A DNA stretch of 48,538 nucleotides, from positions 1 to 48,538 of the forward strand of contig NZ_CAJSLV010000085.1 of the NCBI RefSeq assembly GCF_907177275.1. Reading direction: 5' to 3'. Position numbers and translations under genes: made by a program. The notes beneath the pieces are model-generated. The model did not search any database and was not told the origin of the DNA. It was given only the letters and a program-made list of their open reading frames with translations. This DNA is from Actinacidiphila cocklensis (GTDB taxonomy: Bacteria > Actinomycetota > Actinomycetes > Streptomycetales > Streptomycetaceae). How positions within the stretch are numbered: position 1 is the stretch's first letter; each line of letters starts with the position of its first letter. Positions 35,260 to 44,014 of this stretch are shown one piece after another.

Positions 35260-37086
35260 ATGGGCCACTACAAGTCGAACCTCCGCGACATCGAGTTCAA
35301 CCTCTTCGAGGTGCTCGGCCGCGACCAGCTCTACGGCACGGGTCCGTTCGCCGACATGGACGCCGACACGGCCAGGGACGTCCTGGCCGAGCTGACCCGG
35401 CTGGCCGAGAACGAACTGGCCGAGTCCTTCGCCGACACCGACCGCAACCCGCCGGTCTTCGACCCCGACACCAACACCGCGCCGGTCCCCGACACGTTCA
35501 AGAAGAGCTACGCGGCCTTCATGGACGCCGAGTACTGGCGGCTCGGCCTGCCCGAGGAGATCGGCGGCACCACCGCGCCCCGCTCCCTGATCTGGTCGTA
35601 CGCCGAACTGGTGCTCGGTTCGAACCCGGCGATCTGGATGTACTCCTCGGGTCCCGCCTTCGCCGGCATCCTCTACGACGAGGGCACCGAGCAGCAGAAG
35701 AAGATCGCCGCGCTCGCGGTCGAGAAGCAGTGGGGCTCGACCATGGTGCTCACCGAGCCGGACGCGGGCTCCGACGTCGGCGCCGGGCGCACCAGGGCGG
35801 TCCGGCAGGACGACGGCAGCTGGCACATCGAGGGCGTCAAGCGCTTCATCACCTCGGGCGAGCACGACATGTCCGAGAACATCATCCACTACGTGCTGGC
35901 CCGCCCCGAGGGCGCGGGACCCGGCACCAAGGGCCTGTCGCTGTTCATGGTGCCCAAGTACGAGTTCGACGCCGAGACCGGCGAGCTGGGCGAGCGCAAC
36001 GGCGTCTACGCCACCAACGTCGAGCACAAGATGGGCCTGAAGGCGTCCAACACCTGCGAGATGACCTTCGGCGACAAGCACCCCGCCAAGGGCTGGCTGA
36101 TCGGCGACAAGCACGACGGCATCCGGCAGATGTTCCGGATCATCGAGTTCGCCCGCATGATGGTCGGCACGAAGGCGATCGCCACACTGTCCACCGGCTA
36201 CCTGAACGCGCTGGAGTACGCCAAGGAGCGGGTCCAGGGACCCGACCTGGCGCAGTTCATGGACAAGGCCGCGCCCAAGGTCACCATCACCCACCATCCC
36301 GACGTGCGGCGCTCGCTGATGACGCAGAAGGCGTACGCCGAGGGCATGCGCGCGCTCGTCCTCTACACCGCCTCGGTCCAGGACTCCATCCAGGTCGCCG
36401 AGGCCGCGGGCGAGGACGCGAGCCGGCTGCACGGGCTCAACGACCTGCTGCTGCCCATCGTGAAGGGCTACGGCTCGGAGAAGTCCTACGAGCAGCTCGC
36501 CCAGTCCCTGCAGACCTACGGCGGCTCCGGGTACCTCCAGGAGTACCCGATCGAGCAGTACATCAGGGACGCCAAGATCGACACCCTCTACGAGGGCACC
36601 ACCGCGATCCAGGGCCAGGACTACTTCTTCCGGAAGATCGTCCGCGACCAGGGCCAGGCGCTGACCGGGCTGAGCGAGGAGATCAAGAAGTTCCTGGCCG
36701 AGGCCACCGGCGGGGCGGAACTGGCCGACGCGCGCGACCAGCTCGCCAAGGCCGCCGCCGACCTGGAGGCCATCGTCGGCACCATGCTGACCGACCTGGC
36801 GGCCACCGAGCAGGACGTCCGCTCGATCTACAAGGTCGGCCTGAACACCACCCGGCTGCTGCTCGCCTCCGGCGACGTCGTCGTGGCGTACCTGCTGCTG
36901 CGCGGCGCCGGCGTGGCGCTCGACAAGCTGCCGGCGGCCTCGCAGCGGGACACCGCCTTCTACACCGGCAAGGTCGCCGCGGCGAAGTTCTTCGCGACGA
37001 ACATCCTGCCGGGCGTCGGGGTGCAGCGCGCGATGGCCGAGGCCGTCACGCTCGACGTGATGGACGTCCCCGAAGAGGCCTTCTGA
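35260..37086 (+). CDS. Acyl-CoA dehydrogenase
   Basis: A 608-residue FAD enzyme, longer than classic 380-400-residue ACADs and of the FadE-like long type. Visible are the ACAD middle domain (TEPDAGSDVGAG, IEGVKRFITSGEHDM), the C-terminal domain with QTYGGSGYLQEYPIEQYIRDAKIDTLYEGTTAIQGQD, and a catalytic Glu at about residue 445 (YEGTT). A helical C-terminal extension of about 140 residues follows (SIYKVGLNTTRLLLASGDVVVAYLLLRGAG). It starts a round of beta-oxidation by forming the 2,3-double bond; the chain-length preference is unknown. GGAGC lies about 9 nt above ATG 35260. A perfect 17-bp hairpin follows. Confidence 0.96.
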   Translation: MGHYKSNLRDIEFNLFEVLGRDQLYGTGPFADMDADTARDVLAELTRLAENELAESFADTDRNPPVFDPDTNTAPVPDTFKKSYAAFMDAEYWRLGLPEEIGGTTAPRSLIWSYAELVLGSNPAIWMYSSGPAFAGILYDEGTEQQKKIAALAVEKQWGSTMVLTEPDAGSDVGAGRTRAVRQDDGSWHIEGVKRFITSGEHDMSENIIHYVLARPEGAGPGTKGLSLFMVPKYEFDAETGELGERNGVYATNVEHKMGLKASNTCEMTFGDKHPAKGWLIGDKHDGIRQMFRIIEFARMMVGTKAIATLSTGYLNALEYAKERVQGPDLAQFMDKAAPKVTITHHPDVRRSLMTQKAYAEGMRALVLYTASVQDSIQVAEAAGEDASRLHGLNDLLLPIVKGYGSEKSYEQLAQSLQTYGGSGYLQEYPIEQYIRDAKIDTLYEGTTAIQGQDYFFRKIVRDQGQALTGLSEEIKKFLAEATGGAELADARDQLAKAAADLEAIVGTMLTDLAATEQDVRSIYKVGLNTTRLLLASGDVVVAYLLLRGAGVALDKLPAASQRDTAFYTGKVAAAKFFATNILPGVGVQRAMAEAVTLDVMDVPEEAF

Positions 37087-37120
37087 CCTGCCGGCCGCAG
37101 GTCCGCCAGGACGGCCCGTG

Positions 37121-37159
37121 CGCCGGGGGCCGCCACCACGTCGGTGGCGGCCCCCGGCG
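37121..37159 (+). terminator. Perfect 17-bp hairpin after the acyl-CoA dehydrogenase gene
   Basis: CGCCGGGGGCCGCCACC (37121-37137) and its exact complement (37143-37159) are separated by a 5-nt loop ACGTC. It lies 34 bp after the stop codon and only 5 bp before the -10 motif of the next gene, so it also overlaps that promoter's -35 region. Confidence 0.8.
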
Positions 37160-37164
37160 TTTCC

Positions 37165-37177
37165 TATGCTGGCCGGT
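37165..37177 (+). promoter_or_regulatory. Leaderless-type -10 element for the M18 aminopeptidase gene
   Basis: TATGCT at 37165-37170, then a 7-nt spacer, then ATG 37178. No ribosome-binding site is visible. The -35 region would fall inside the upstream terminator stem. Confidence 0.5.
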
Positions 37178-38473
37178 ATGAGCCCGTCAGCGCGCACCTT
37201 CGACCGCACCCACACCGACGACCTCGCCGCCTTCGTCCAGGCGGGACCGTCCCCGTACCACGTGGTCGCCGCCGTCGCGGCCCGGCTGGAGGCGGCCGGT
37301 TTCCGCCGGGTCGCCGAGACCGACGCCTGGGACGCGGAGGCCGGCGGGAAGTACGTGCTGCGCGGCGGCGCCGTCATCGCCTGGTACGTGCCGGCCGGCG
37401 CGCGGCCCGAGACGCCCTTCCGGGTGGTCGGCGCGCACACCGACTCGCCCAACCTGCGGGTCAAGCCGCGCCCCGACATGGGGACGGCCGGCTGGCGGCA
37501 GGTCGCCGTCGAGATCTACGGCGGCCCGCTGCTCAACAGCTGGCTGGACCGCGACCTGGGCGTGGCCGGCCGGCTCTCGCTGCGCGACGGCTCCACCGCC
37601 CTGGTCAACGTCGACCGCCCGCTGCTGCGGGTCGCCCAGCTCGCCGTCCACCTCGACCGCGGCGTCAACGACAACGGGCTCACCCTCGACCGGCAGCGGC
37701 ACCTCCAGCCGCTGTGGGGCCTCGGCGACGCCCGCGACGGCGACCTCATCGACTTCCTCGCCGCCGAGGCCGACCTCGACGGCGACGACGTCGCCGGCTG
37801 GGACCTCATGGCGCACGACGTGCAGCCCCCCGCGTACCTGGGCCGCGACCGCGAACTCCTCGCCTCCCCGCGGCTGGACAACCTGCTGTCCGTGCACGCC
37901 TGTACGGCCGCGCTGATCGCCGCCGCCGAGTCCGGCGACCTGGACACCATCCCGGTGCTCGCCGCCTTCGACCACGAGGAGAACGGCAGCGAGTCCGACA
38001 CCGGCGCGCAGGGGCCGCTGCTCGGCAACGTCCTGGAGCGCTCGGTGCACTCCCGCGGCGGCGGCTACGAGGAGCGGCTGCGGGCGCTGGCCGGCACCGT
38101 CTGCGTCTCCTCCGACGTCGGCCACGCCGTGCACCCCAACTACGCGGAGAAGCACGACCCGACGCACCACCCCCGCGCCAACGGCGGCCCGATCCTCAAG
38201 ACCAACGTCAACCAGCGCTACGCCACCGACGGCACCGGCCGGGCGCTCTTCGCGGCCGCCTGCGAGTCGGCGGGCGTGCCCTTCCAGCACTTCGTGTCCA
38301 ACAACGCGATGCCCTGCGGCACGACGATCGGCCCGATCACCGCGGCCCGCCACGGCATCACGACGGTCGACATCGGCGTCCCGATCCTGTCCATGCACTC
38401 GGCCCGCGAACTGTGCGGCGCCGACGACCCGGTCCACCTGGCGAAGGCCCTGAGCGCCTTCCTGACGGCGTAG
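37178..38473 (+). CDS. M18 family aminopeptidase (aspartyl aminopeptidase-like)
   Basis: A 431-residue zinc metallopeptidase. Metal ligands are in VVGAHTDSPNLRVKP (His87), FDHEENGSES (Asp265 to Glu268), VSSDVGHAVHPNY and ILSMHSARE. The substrate site DNLLSVHACTAAL and the dinuclear centre are complete. M18 enzymes release N-terminal acidic or neutral residues from peptides as dodecameric complexes in the cytoplasm. ATG 37178 is chosen because of the -10 element 8-13 bp before it; an upstream in-frame ATG (37166) falls in that motif. Transcribed alone after the acyl-CoA dehydrogenase gene. Confidence 0.95.
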   Translation: MSPSARTFDRTHTDDLAAFVQAGPSPYHVVAAVAARLEAAGFRRVAETDAWDAEAGGKYVLRGGAVIAWYVPAGARPETPFRVVGAHTDSPNLRVKPRPDMGTAGWRQVAVEIYGGPLLNSWLDRDLGVAGRLSLRDGSTALVNVDRPLLRVAQLAVHLDRGVNDNGLTLDRQRHLQPLWGLGDARDGDLIDFLAAEADLDGDDVAGWDLMAHDVQPPAYLGRDRELLASPRLDNLLSVHACTAALIAAAESGDLDTIPVLAAFDHEENGSESDTGAQGPLLGNVLERSVHSRGGGYEERLRALAGTVCVSSDVGHAVHPNYAEKHDPTHHPRANGGPILKTNVNQRYATDGTGRALFAAACESAGVPFQHFVSNNAMPCGTTIGPITAARHGITTVDIGVPILSMHSARELCGADDPVHLAKALSAFLTA

Positions 38474-38496
38474 GCTCCCGCGCTGCCCACGGCGTA

Positions 38497-38528
38497 GGCT
38501 CCCGCCCTGTGCGGGAGCCCGCACAGGG
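38497..38528 (+). promoter_or_regulatory. Overlapping alternative hairpins before the AraC-family gene
   Basis: GGCTCCCG (38497-38504) pairs with CGGGAGCC (38512-38519), but the same bases also form part of a second perfect stem, CCCTGTGCGGG (38505-38515) with CCCGCACAGGG (38518-38528). The two folds exclude each other. They follow an imperfect direct repeat (ACGGCGTAGGCTCCCGC) and lie 30-60 bp above ATG 38558. A terminator for the peptidase gene, an attenuator or a regulator-binding palindrome are all possible. Confidence 0.5.
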
Positions 38529-38557
38529 CTGCCGCGGCTGGTTCCCAGGGGTGGGAG

Positions 38558-39541
38558 ATGCTGAGCGAGACGGTCTTCCGGAGTGAGGACCTGCCCAGGG
38601 CCGAGCGCTTCGACGCCTGGCAGGACCTGCTGAGCCGCACGCACGCGCCGATGCGCCTGCGCAGCGACCACGCGGGCGACTTCCGGGCGCACCAGCGACT
38701 GATCGCGCTCGGCGAGGTGTCGCTGTGGCCGGCCACCTTCCAGCAGCTGATCTTCCTGCGGACCCCGAAGCTCATCCGGCAGTCCGACCCGGAGTACTGC
38801 CACATCTCGCTGGTCATCCGCGGCGGCGCGGTGGTGAGGTGGGACCGGGAGGAGGCCGAGTACGGCACCCACGACATCTTCGTCAACGACAGCTCGCGGC
38901 CGTACGAGATCTCGACCGCCGCGGGGACGATCGAGACGATCGGCATCGAGGTGCCCAAGGCGCAGCTGGGCCTGTCGTGGGGCAGGGCGCAGCAGGTGCT
39001 CGGGCACCCGATACCGGGGCGCCAGGGTCTGGGCGCGCTGCTGGCGCAGTTCGTCACCCAGGTGTCGGCGGACAGCGGCGCGTACGGTCCCGCGGACGCG
39101 CTGCGCCTCAGCGGGATCCTCGGCGACCTGGCCACCGCGCTCATCGCGAGCGTCACCGACGCGGAGCCCGCGCTCCAGCCCGAGACGCGGAACCGGACCC
39201 TGGCGCTCGGCGTGAAGGCCTTCATCCGGCGGAACCTGCACGACCCGGAGCTGACCCCCGCCACCGTGGCCGCCGCGCACTACATCTCCACCAGCCACCT
39301 GCACCGGCTGTTCAGGACCGAGGGGACCACCGTCGCCTCCTTCATCCGCGACCAGCGGCTGCGGGCCGCGCGCCAGGACCTGGCCGACGAGGCCCTGGCG
39401 GCCACCCCCGTGCACCTCATCGCCGCCCGCTGGGGCTTCAGGGACCACGCCACCTTCACCCGCGCCTTCCGCGCCGCCTACGGCGCCGCACCCACCGACT
39501 ACCGCCACCGGGGCGATGTTTCGACCCGCAGCGCCGGGTAG
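38558..39541 (+). CDS. AraC-family transcriptional regulator
   Basis: A 327-residue regulator. The N-terminal part (about 1-200) resembles the AraC-binding-like domain found in Streptomyces regulators (FRAHQRLIALGEVSLWPATFQQ, SLVIRGGAVVRW, YGTHDIFVNDSSRPYEI). Two HTH motifs occupy about 218-320 (PELTPATVAAAHYISTSHLHRLFRTEGTTVASFIRDQRLRAARQDL, then PVHLIAARWGFRDHATFTRAFRAAYGAAPTDYR). The target is unknown; such proteins often activate a neighbouring gene in response to a small molecule. GGGAG precedes ATG 38558. Possible control by the alternative hairpins just upstream. Confidence 0.93.
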   Translation: MLSETVFRSEDLPRAERFDAWQDLLSRTHAPMRLRSDHAGDFRAHQRLIALGEVSLWPATFQQLIFLRTPKLIRQSDPEYCHISLVIRGGAVVRWDREEAEYGTHDIFVNDSSRPYEISTAAGTIETIGIEVPKAQLGLSWGRAQQVLGHPIPGRQGLGALLAQFVTQVSADSGAYGPADALRLSGILGDLATALIASVTDAEPALQPETRNRTLALGVKAFIRRNLHDPELTPATVAAAHYISTSHLHRLFRTEGTTVASFIRDQRLRAARQDLADEALAATPVHLIAARWGFRDHATFTRAFRAAYGAAPTDYRHRGDVSTRSAG

Positions 39542-39586
39542 GCGGTCGGTGAGGACCCCTCAACTCCACCTCTGGAGGCGGACATC

Positions 39587-39823
39587 GTGGGTATCGGCGG
39601 ATGCATCATCCTGATCGCGATAGGCGCGGTCATCACCTTCGCGACGGACTGGCACGCGAAGGGCGTCAACATGGACCTGCTCGGACTGATCATGATGGCC
39701 GTCGGCGTGATCGGCATGGCCGCCTACGTCAGCATCTTCAAGCGGCGCAGGATCCCGCCGACCGCGGACGGCGACGTGCCGCCCGTGGTCGAGGAGCGCT
39801 ACTACACCGACCGGCGCTACTGA
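39587..39823 (+). CDS. DUF6458 small membrane protein
   Basis: A 78-residue protein with two hydrophobic helices (about 4-20, IGGCIILIAIGAVITFA, and 32-50, LLGLIMMAVGVIGMAAYVSIF) and a charged tail ending EERYYTDRRY. It matches the small actinobacterial DUF6458 family, whose function is unknown. GTG 39587 has GGAGG 8 nt upstream. It overlaps the stop codon of the convergent thioredoxin-NHL gene by 7 bp. Confidence 0.86.
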   Translation: MGIGGCIILIAIGAVITFATDWHAKGVNMDLLGLIMMAVGVIGMAAYVSIFKRRRIPPTADGDVPPVVEERYYTDRRY

Positions 39824-41652
39824 GCAGGCGAGGCGTCCATCCCGGCAAGGACCAGGGCCAGCCGGGTGTCCCCGGTGTCGGTCAGCCGGACCGGGACGCC
39901 CCAGTCCTGCTGGTGCACATGGCACGCCGGGTACTCGTTGGCCGGGTCGTCGTCGCAGGACGCCGCCATCGCCGAGACGTGCAGCACGCCCTCCGCCACC
40001 GACGGGTCGAGCACCAGGTCGCGGAAGAGGTCGGTGCCCTTCCCCTCGCCCTCCGCGAGCAGCTCCGGAGGGGTGGCGCTGACCAGCAGCCGGGTGGAGG
40101 GGCCGTAGCGCTCGTCCAGCTTCTGCCCGGCCGGGGCCGAGAAGACCACGTCGAGCCGGAAGGCGCCGGCCGCGACGTCGGTGGCGGCCCGCTGCGTGCG
40201 GTGGGCGACGGCCTCGACCCGTACCGCCTCCTCGGGCAGGTGCATCCGGGTCAGCCGGTGCCGCGCGGACTCCACCACGACGATGTCGCCGTCCACCACG
40301 GCCGCGTCCGACGGCTCGCGCAGGTCGGTGGCCAGCGTGCTGACCTCGCCGGTCACCGGGTCGTACCGGCGCAGCGCGTTGTTGTACGTGTCGCTGACCG
40401 CGACCGAGCCGTCGGGCAGGCCGGTGACGCCGAGCGGGTGCTGGAGCAGCGCCTGCCCGGCCGGGCCGTCGCGGTGGCCGAAGTCGAACAGGCCGGTGCC
40501 GACCGCGGTGCGCACGACGTAGCCGTCGCCGTCGGTGGCGCGCTCGACCCAGCGCAGCGCCGACGTCTCGGAGTCGGCGACCCACAGGCGCTCGCCCGCC
40601 GCCGCGAGACCCGACGGCTGGGCGAACCAGGCGTCGGCGGCGCGGCCGTCGACCAGGCCCTCGTTGGTGGTGCCCGCCGCGACCTCGACCCGGTCGGTCG
40701 CCGGGTCGTACGTCCACAGCTGGTGCACGCCGGCCATCGCGATCCACACCCGGTCCTCGAACCAGGCCACGTCCCACGGCGAGGACAGGTCCACCCCGCG
40801 CGCGGCGCCGCTGGTCGGCGAGCCCTGCCACCACTGCCGCCCGGTGCCGGCCACCGTGCTGACCCGGCCGCTGTCCAGGTCCAGGCGGCGCAGCGCGTGG
40901 TTGACGGTGTCCGCGACGATGACGCCGCCGTCCGGCAGCATGGCGAGCCCCTGCGGCTCGCTGAACTGCGCGGTGCCCGGGTCGCCGTCGGCGAACCCGC
41001 GCTCGCCCGTGCCGATCCGGCGGACCACCGTCTCGCCGTCCGCCGCCAGCTCCACCAGGGCATGCCGCGTCGAGTCCGACACCAGGTAGTGCCCGGAACC
41101 GGGCAGCGCCAGCATCTTCCCGGGGAAGCGCAGGTCGGTCGAAACGGGCTCCGGCGGTACGTACACGCCGTCGCCGCGGCGCAGCGTGCCCTTCGCGCCG
41201 TGCTCGACCTCCAGCTCCGCGACCAGCCGCTCCAGCGCGTGCGCATGGCCCTCGCCGGCGTGCTGCGCGACCACGTAGCCCTCCGGGTCGATCACCACCA
41301 GCGTCGGCCACGCCCGGACCGCGTACTGCCGCCAGGTCGCCAGCTCCGGGTCGTCGAGCACCGGGTGGTGCACCGCGTACCGCTCGACGGCGTCCACCAC
41401 GGCCTGGTGCTCCGCCTCGTGCACGAACTTCGGAGAGTGAACACCGACGATCACCACGGTGTCACGGTGCCGCTCCTCCAGCTCGCGCAGCTCGTCCAGG
41501 ACGTGCAGGCAGTTGACGCAGCAGAAGGTCCAGAAGTCCAGGATCACGATGAATCCGCGCAGGTCGGCGAGGGTCGGAGTGGCCTCGCCCGTATTGAGCC
41601 AGCCGCCCCTGCCGATCAGCTCGGGCGCCCGGACGCGTGCACGTGCAGTCAT
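39817..41652 (-). CDS. Thioredoxin-like / NHL-repeat protein (NHLRC2-like)
   Basis: A 611-residue protein with no signal peptide. A thioredoxin-like domain (about 10-170) carries DFWTFCCVNCLHVLDEL, an active-site Cys pair C45-x-x-C48 in the AhpC-TSA/thioredoxin manner. NHL-type beta-propeller repeats follow (about 175-480; FADGDPGTAQFSEPQGLAMLPDGGVIVADTVNHALRRLD is typical), then a C-terminal domain of about 110 residues. The combination is that of NHLRC2, conserved from bacteria to animals, of uncertain role. ATG 41652 is preferred (MTARARVRAPELIG); an in-frame ATG at 41667 is an alternative. Start-to-start distance to the divergent LURP-one gene is 40 bp. Confidence 0.9.
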   Translation of the reverse strand: MTARARVRAPELIGRGGWLNTGEATPTLADLRGFIVILDFWTFCCVNCLHVLDELRELEERHRDTVVIVGVHSPKFVHEAEHQAVVDAVERYAVHHPVLDDPELATWRQYAVRAWPTLVVIDPEGYVVAQHAGEGHAHALERLVAELEVEHGAKGTLRRGDGVYVPPEPVSTDLRFPGKMLALPGSGHYLVSDSTRHALVELAADGETVVRRIGTGERGFADGDPGTAQFSEPQGLAMLPDGGVIVADTVNHALRRLDLDSGRVSTVAGTGRQWWQGSPTSGAARGVDLSSPWDVAWFEDRVWIAMAGVHQLWTYDPATDRVEVAAGTTNEGLVDGRAADAWFAQPSGLAAAGERLWVADSETSALRWVERATDGDGYVVRTAVGTGLFDFGHRDGPAGQALLQHPLGVTGLPDGSVAVSDTYNNALRRYDPVTGEVSTLATDLREPSDAAVVDGDIVVVESARHRLTRMHLPEEAVRVEAVAHRTQRAATDVAAGAFRLDVVFSAPAGQKLDERYGPSTRLLVSATPPELLAEGEGKGTDLFRDLVLDPSVAEGVLHVSAMAASCDDDPANEYPACHVHQQDWGVPVRLTDTGDTRLALVLAGMDASPAQ

Positions 41653-41692
41653 ATCCCCATCCAACAGCATCACCGGGGGTAGGCATTCCCCC

Positions 41693-42178
41693 ATGAAATA
41701 CGTGGTGCAGGAGAAAATGTTCGCGATCGGCGACGACTACTGGATCGAGGACGAGGACGGCCGGCGGGCCTTCTACGTCGACGGCAAGGTGCTCAGGATC
41801 AGGGACACCCTCGAACTGCGGGACCCGTACGGCGGAGTGGTCGCCGTCATCCACAGGAAGCTGATGTCCCTGCGGGACGCCATGACGATCGAACGGGACG
41901 GCGAGATCCTGGTCACCGTCAGAAAGAAACGTCTCGCGCTGCTCCACGAGGTGTACCGGGCCGACCTCGCCTCCGGTGAGGAGCTGGAGATCCGCGGTGA
42001 CCTCGTCGGCAAGGAGTTCGACATCGAGTACGAGGGCGAGCGCCTCGCGCGCGTCTCCCGCAGGTGGTTCTCCCTGCGGGACGCCTACGCCGTCGACGTC
42101 GAGCGCCCGGACGCCGACGCCGCGATGCTCATCGCGGTCGCCGTCTGCGTCGACCGCCTCGCGGCCAAGGAGGAGTAG
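41693..42178 (+). CDS. LURP-one-related (Tubby-like) protein
   Basis: A 161-residue protein that is a single LOR/Tubby-like beta-barrel: MKYVVQEKMFAIGDDYWIEDEDGRRAFYVDGKVLRIRDTLELRDPYGGVVAVIHRKLMSL, and a second half with IRGDLVGKEFDIEYEGERLARVSRRWFSLRDAYAVDVE. The family is widespread in plants and actinobacteria; phospholipid or membrane binding is suspected from the tubby-like fold, with no firm function in bacteria. ATG 41693 has no clear ribosome-binding site but TAGGCAT (41679-41685) lies 7 nt before it, so it may be leaderless. Confidence 0.88.
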   Translation: MKYVVQEKMFAIGDDYWIEDEDGRRAFYVDGKVLRIRDTLELRDPYGGVVAVIHRKLMSLRDAMTIERDGEILVTVRKKRLALLHEVYRADLASGEELEIRGDLVGKEFDIEYEGERLARVSRRWFSLRDAYAVDVERPDADAAMLIAVAVCVDRLAAKEE

Positions 42179-42187
42179 CCCCCGGGG

Positions 42188-43000
42188 CTAACGGGGCGGC
42201 GCCCCGAGGACGCGGTCGCGCAGGACGGGGAAGTCGGCGCGGGTCGAGGCGACCAGGGCGGGGTCGAGGTCGACGGTGAGGGTCTCGGCGGGGGCGCCGG
42301 CCTCGGCCAGGATCACGCCCCAGGGGTCGACGACCATGCTGTGGCCGGCCTGCGGCACCCCCGCGTGCGTCCCCGAGGTGCCGCAGGCCAGGACGTAGGC
42401 CTGGTTCTCGACGGCCCTGGCCTGCACCAGCACCCGCCAGTGCGCCAGCCGCCGCGCGGGCCAGCCCGCCGGGACGACCAGCATCTGGGCGCCGGCGTCC
42501 ACCAGCCCGCGGAACAGCTCGGGGAAGCGCAGGTCGTAGCAGGTCGCGAGCCCGAGCACGGTCTGCGGCAGGGCGGCCGTGACGAGGCGCGAACCGCCGG
42601 CCATGAGCACCGCCTCGCCCCGGTCGAAGCCGAAGCGGTGGATCTTGCGGTAGGTGGTGTGCAGCGCACCGTCCGGCGCGAAGAGCAGCGAGGTGTTGTA
42701 CAGCTGCCCGTCGGGCCACGGGTCGCGCTCGACGACGGAACCGGCGTGCAGCCACACCCCGGCGTCCCGCGCGGCGGCGCTCATCGCCTCGGCGGTGGGA
42801 CCGCCGCCGGCCTGCTCGGCGCCGCCCGCGAAGTCGTCGGACGCGAACGCGCCGACCGGCCACAGCTCGGGCAGCACGACCAGATCCGCACCCGCCTGGG
42901 CGCGGACGAGGGCGGCCGCACGGCGCCGCCGGTCGGCGGCCGTCTCGGCCGGGTCGACCTCGATCTGGAGAAGCGTTGCGCGCACCTGTACACCGCCCAT
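42188..43000 (-). CDS. Nitrilase-superfamily carbon-nitrogen hydrolase
   Basis: A 270-residue cytoplasmic amidohydrolase. The Glu-Lys-Cys triad is Glu45 (VVLPELW), Lys119 (TYRKIHRFG) and Cys154 (GLATCYDLRFPEL). VQARAVENQAYVLACGTSG and GHSMVVDPWGVILAEAG agree with the omega-amidase/Nit2-like branch, so removal of amide nitrogen from a small keto-acid amide or similar is likely; the substrate is not proven. ATG 43000 (MGGVQVRATLLQIEVDP) is chosen; a GTG four codons in is an alternative start. Converges with the LURP-one gene (9 bp between stops). Confidence 0.93.
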   Translation of the reverse strand: MGGVQVRATLLQIEVDPAETAADRRRRAAALVRAQAGADLVVLPELWPVGAFASDDFAGGAEQAGGGPTAEAMSAAARDAGVWLHAGSVVERDPWPDGQLYNTSLLFAPDGALHTTYRKIHRFGFDRGEAVLMAGGSRLVTAALPQTVLGLATCYDLRFPELFRGLVDAGAQMLVVPAGWPARRLAHWRVLVQARAVENQAYVLACGTSGTHAGVPQAGHSMVVDPWGVILAEAGAPAETLTVDLDPALVASTRADFPVLRDRVLGAPPR

Positions 43001-43119
43001 ACGTTGGGTCGTCGAGCCGGGCCTACCATCGTCATTCGAAAGCACTGCGTGGGCGCCCGCGCGCAGCGTAACTTAGGCGCCAACCACCACGACCGCGCAC
43101 CGATCCGTCGAGGGGTCCC

Positions 43120-43944
43120 GTGACCGTCCACAGCAAGCTCCAGCCGTACATCGACGCCTGGACCCACTCCATAGAATCCATCAACGAAATGGTGTCCCCA
43201 CTGGCCGAGGGGGAGTGGAACCGCCCCACGGAGTGCCCCTACTGGTCGGTCCGCGACATCGTCTCCCACGTCATCGGCTTCGAGTGCGAACTGCTCGGCG
43301 ATCCTCGCCCGATCCACACACTCCCCAGCGATCTGCGGCACATCACCAGCGAGACCGCCCGCTACACCGAGGTCCCGGTGGACATCAGGCGGCACCACAC
43401 CGCTCCGGAGATGACCTCGGAGCTGGAGTACACGATCATCCGCAGGTCCCGGCAGCTGCGCAACGAGTCGCGGCAGCCGGACGCCGAGGTGCGGGCGATC
43501 GGCGGCGGCGAGATCACGCTGGAGGAGCAGCTGTGGAGCCGCGTCTTCGACGTGTGGGTGCACGAGCAGGACCTGCGCAGGGCGCTCGACAAGCCCGGGA
43601 ACCTGGCCTCCGCGGCGGCCGTGCTGGCCCGCGACTACGTGCTGCGGTCGCTGCCGAAGCTGGTCGCCCACGACGCGGGCGCCAAGCCCGGGTCCGCGGT
43701 GGTCTTCGACGTGCACGGCCCGCTGGAGTTCATGCGGACGGTGCGGGTCAACGCGGAGGGCCGCGGCTCCATCGACTCGGCGGTCTCGCTCGGCCCGGCG
43801 GTGACCTTCGCCCTGGACTGGGAGACCTTCCTGCGGCTGCTGACCGGCCGGGTGCGGCCCGCCGCGGTGGCCGACCGGCTCAAGATCGAAGGAGACGCGG
43901 CACTGGCCGAGACGATCCTGCAGCACATCGCCGTGACGCGCTGA
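43120..43944 (+). CDS. Maleylpyruvate isomerase family mycothiol-dependent protein (MDMPI)
   Basis: A 274-residue protein. The N-terminal DinB-like MDMPI domain (about 5-160; WNRPTECPYWSVRDIVSHVIGFECELLG and EEQLWSRVFDVWVHEQDLRRAL) carries the His residues that bind the metal and mycothiol, His50 and His151. A C-terminal domain with an SCP2-like character (about 195-274) follows. Homologues isomerise maleylpyruvate or transfer mycothiol, but most are uncharacterised. GTG 43120 follows GAGGGG. It ends 17 bp before the terminator hairpin shared with the convergent MFS gene. Confidence 0.9.
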   Translation: MTVHSKLQPYIDAWTHSIESINEMVSPLAEGEWNRPTECPYWSVRDIVSHVIGFECELLGDPRPIHTLPSDLRHITSETARYTEVPVDIRRHHTAPEMTSELEYTIIRRSRQLRNESRQPDAEVRAIGGGEITLEEQLWSRVFDVWVHEQDLRRALDKPGNLASAAAVLARDYVLRSLPKLVAHDAGAKPGSAVVFDVHGPLEFMRTVRVNAEGRGSIDSAVSLGPAVTFALDWETFLRLLTGRVRPAAVADRLKIEGDAALAETILQHIAVTR

Positions 43945-43960
43945 GGCGGGCACGATCCCT

Positions 43961-43991
43961 GGACCCGGGCCGTGGCGGGCGGCCCGGGTCC
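43961..43991. terminator. Bidirectional hairpin between MDMPI and MFS genes
   Basis: GGACCCGGGCC (43961-43971) pairs perfectly with GGCCCGGGTCC (43981-43991) across a 9-nt loop in the 70-bp gap between two converging stop codons. Confidence 0.75.
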
Positions 43992-44014
43992 CGCCCGCTC
44001 CCCGCTGAGCGGGC

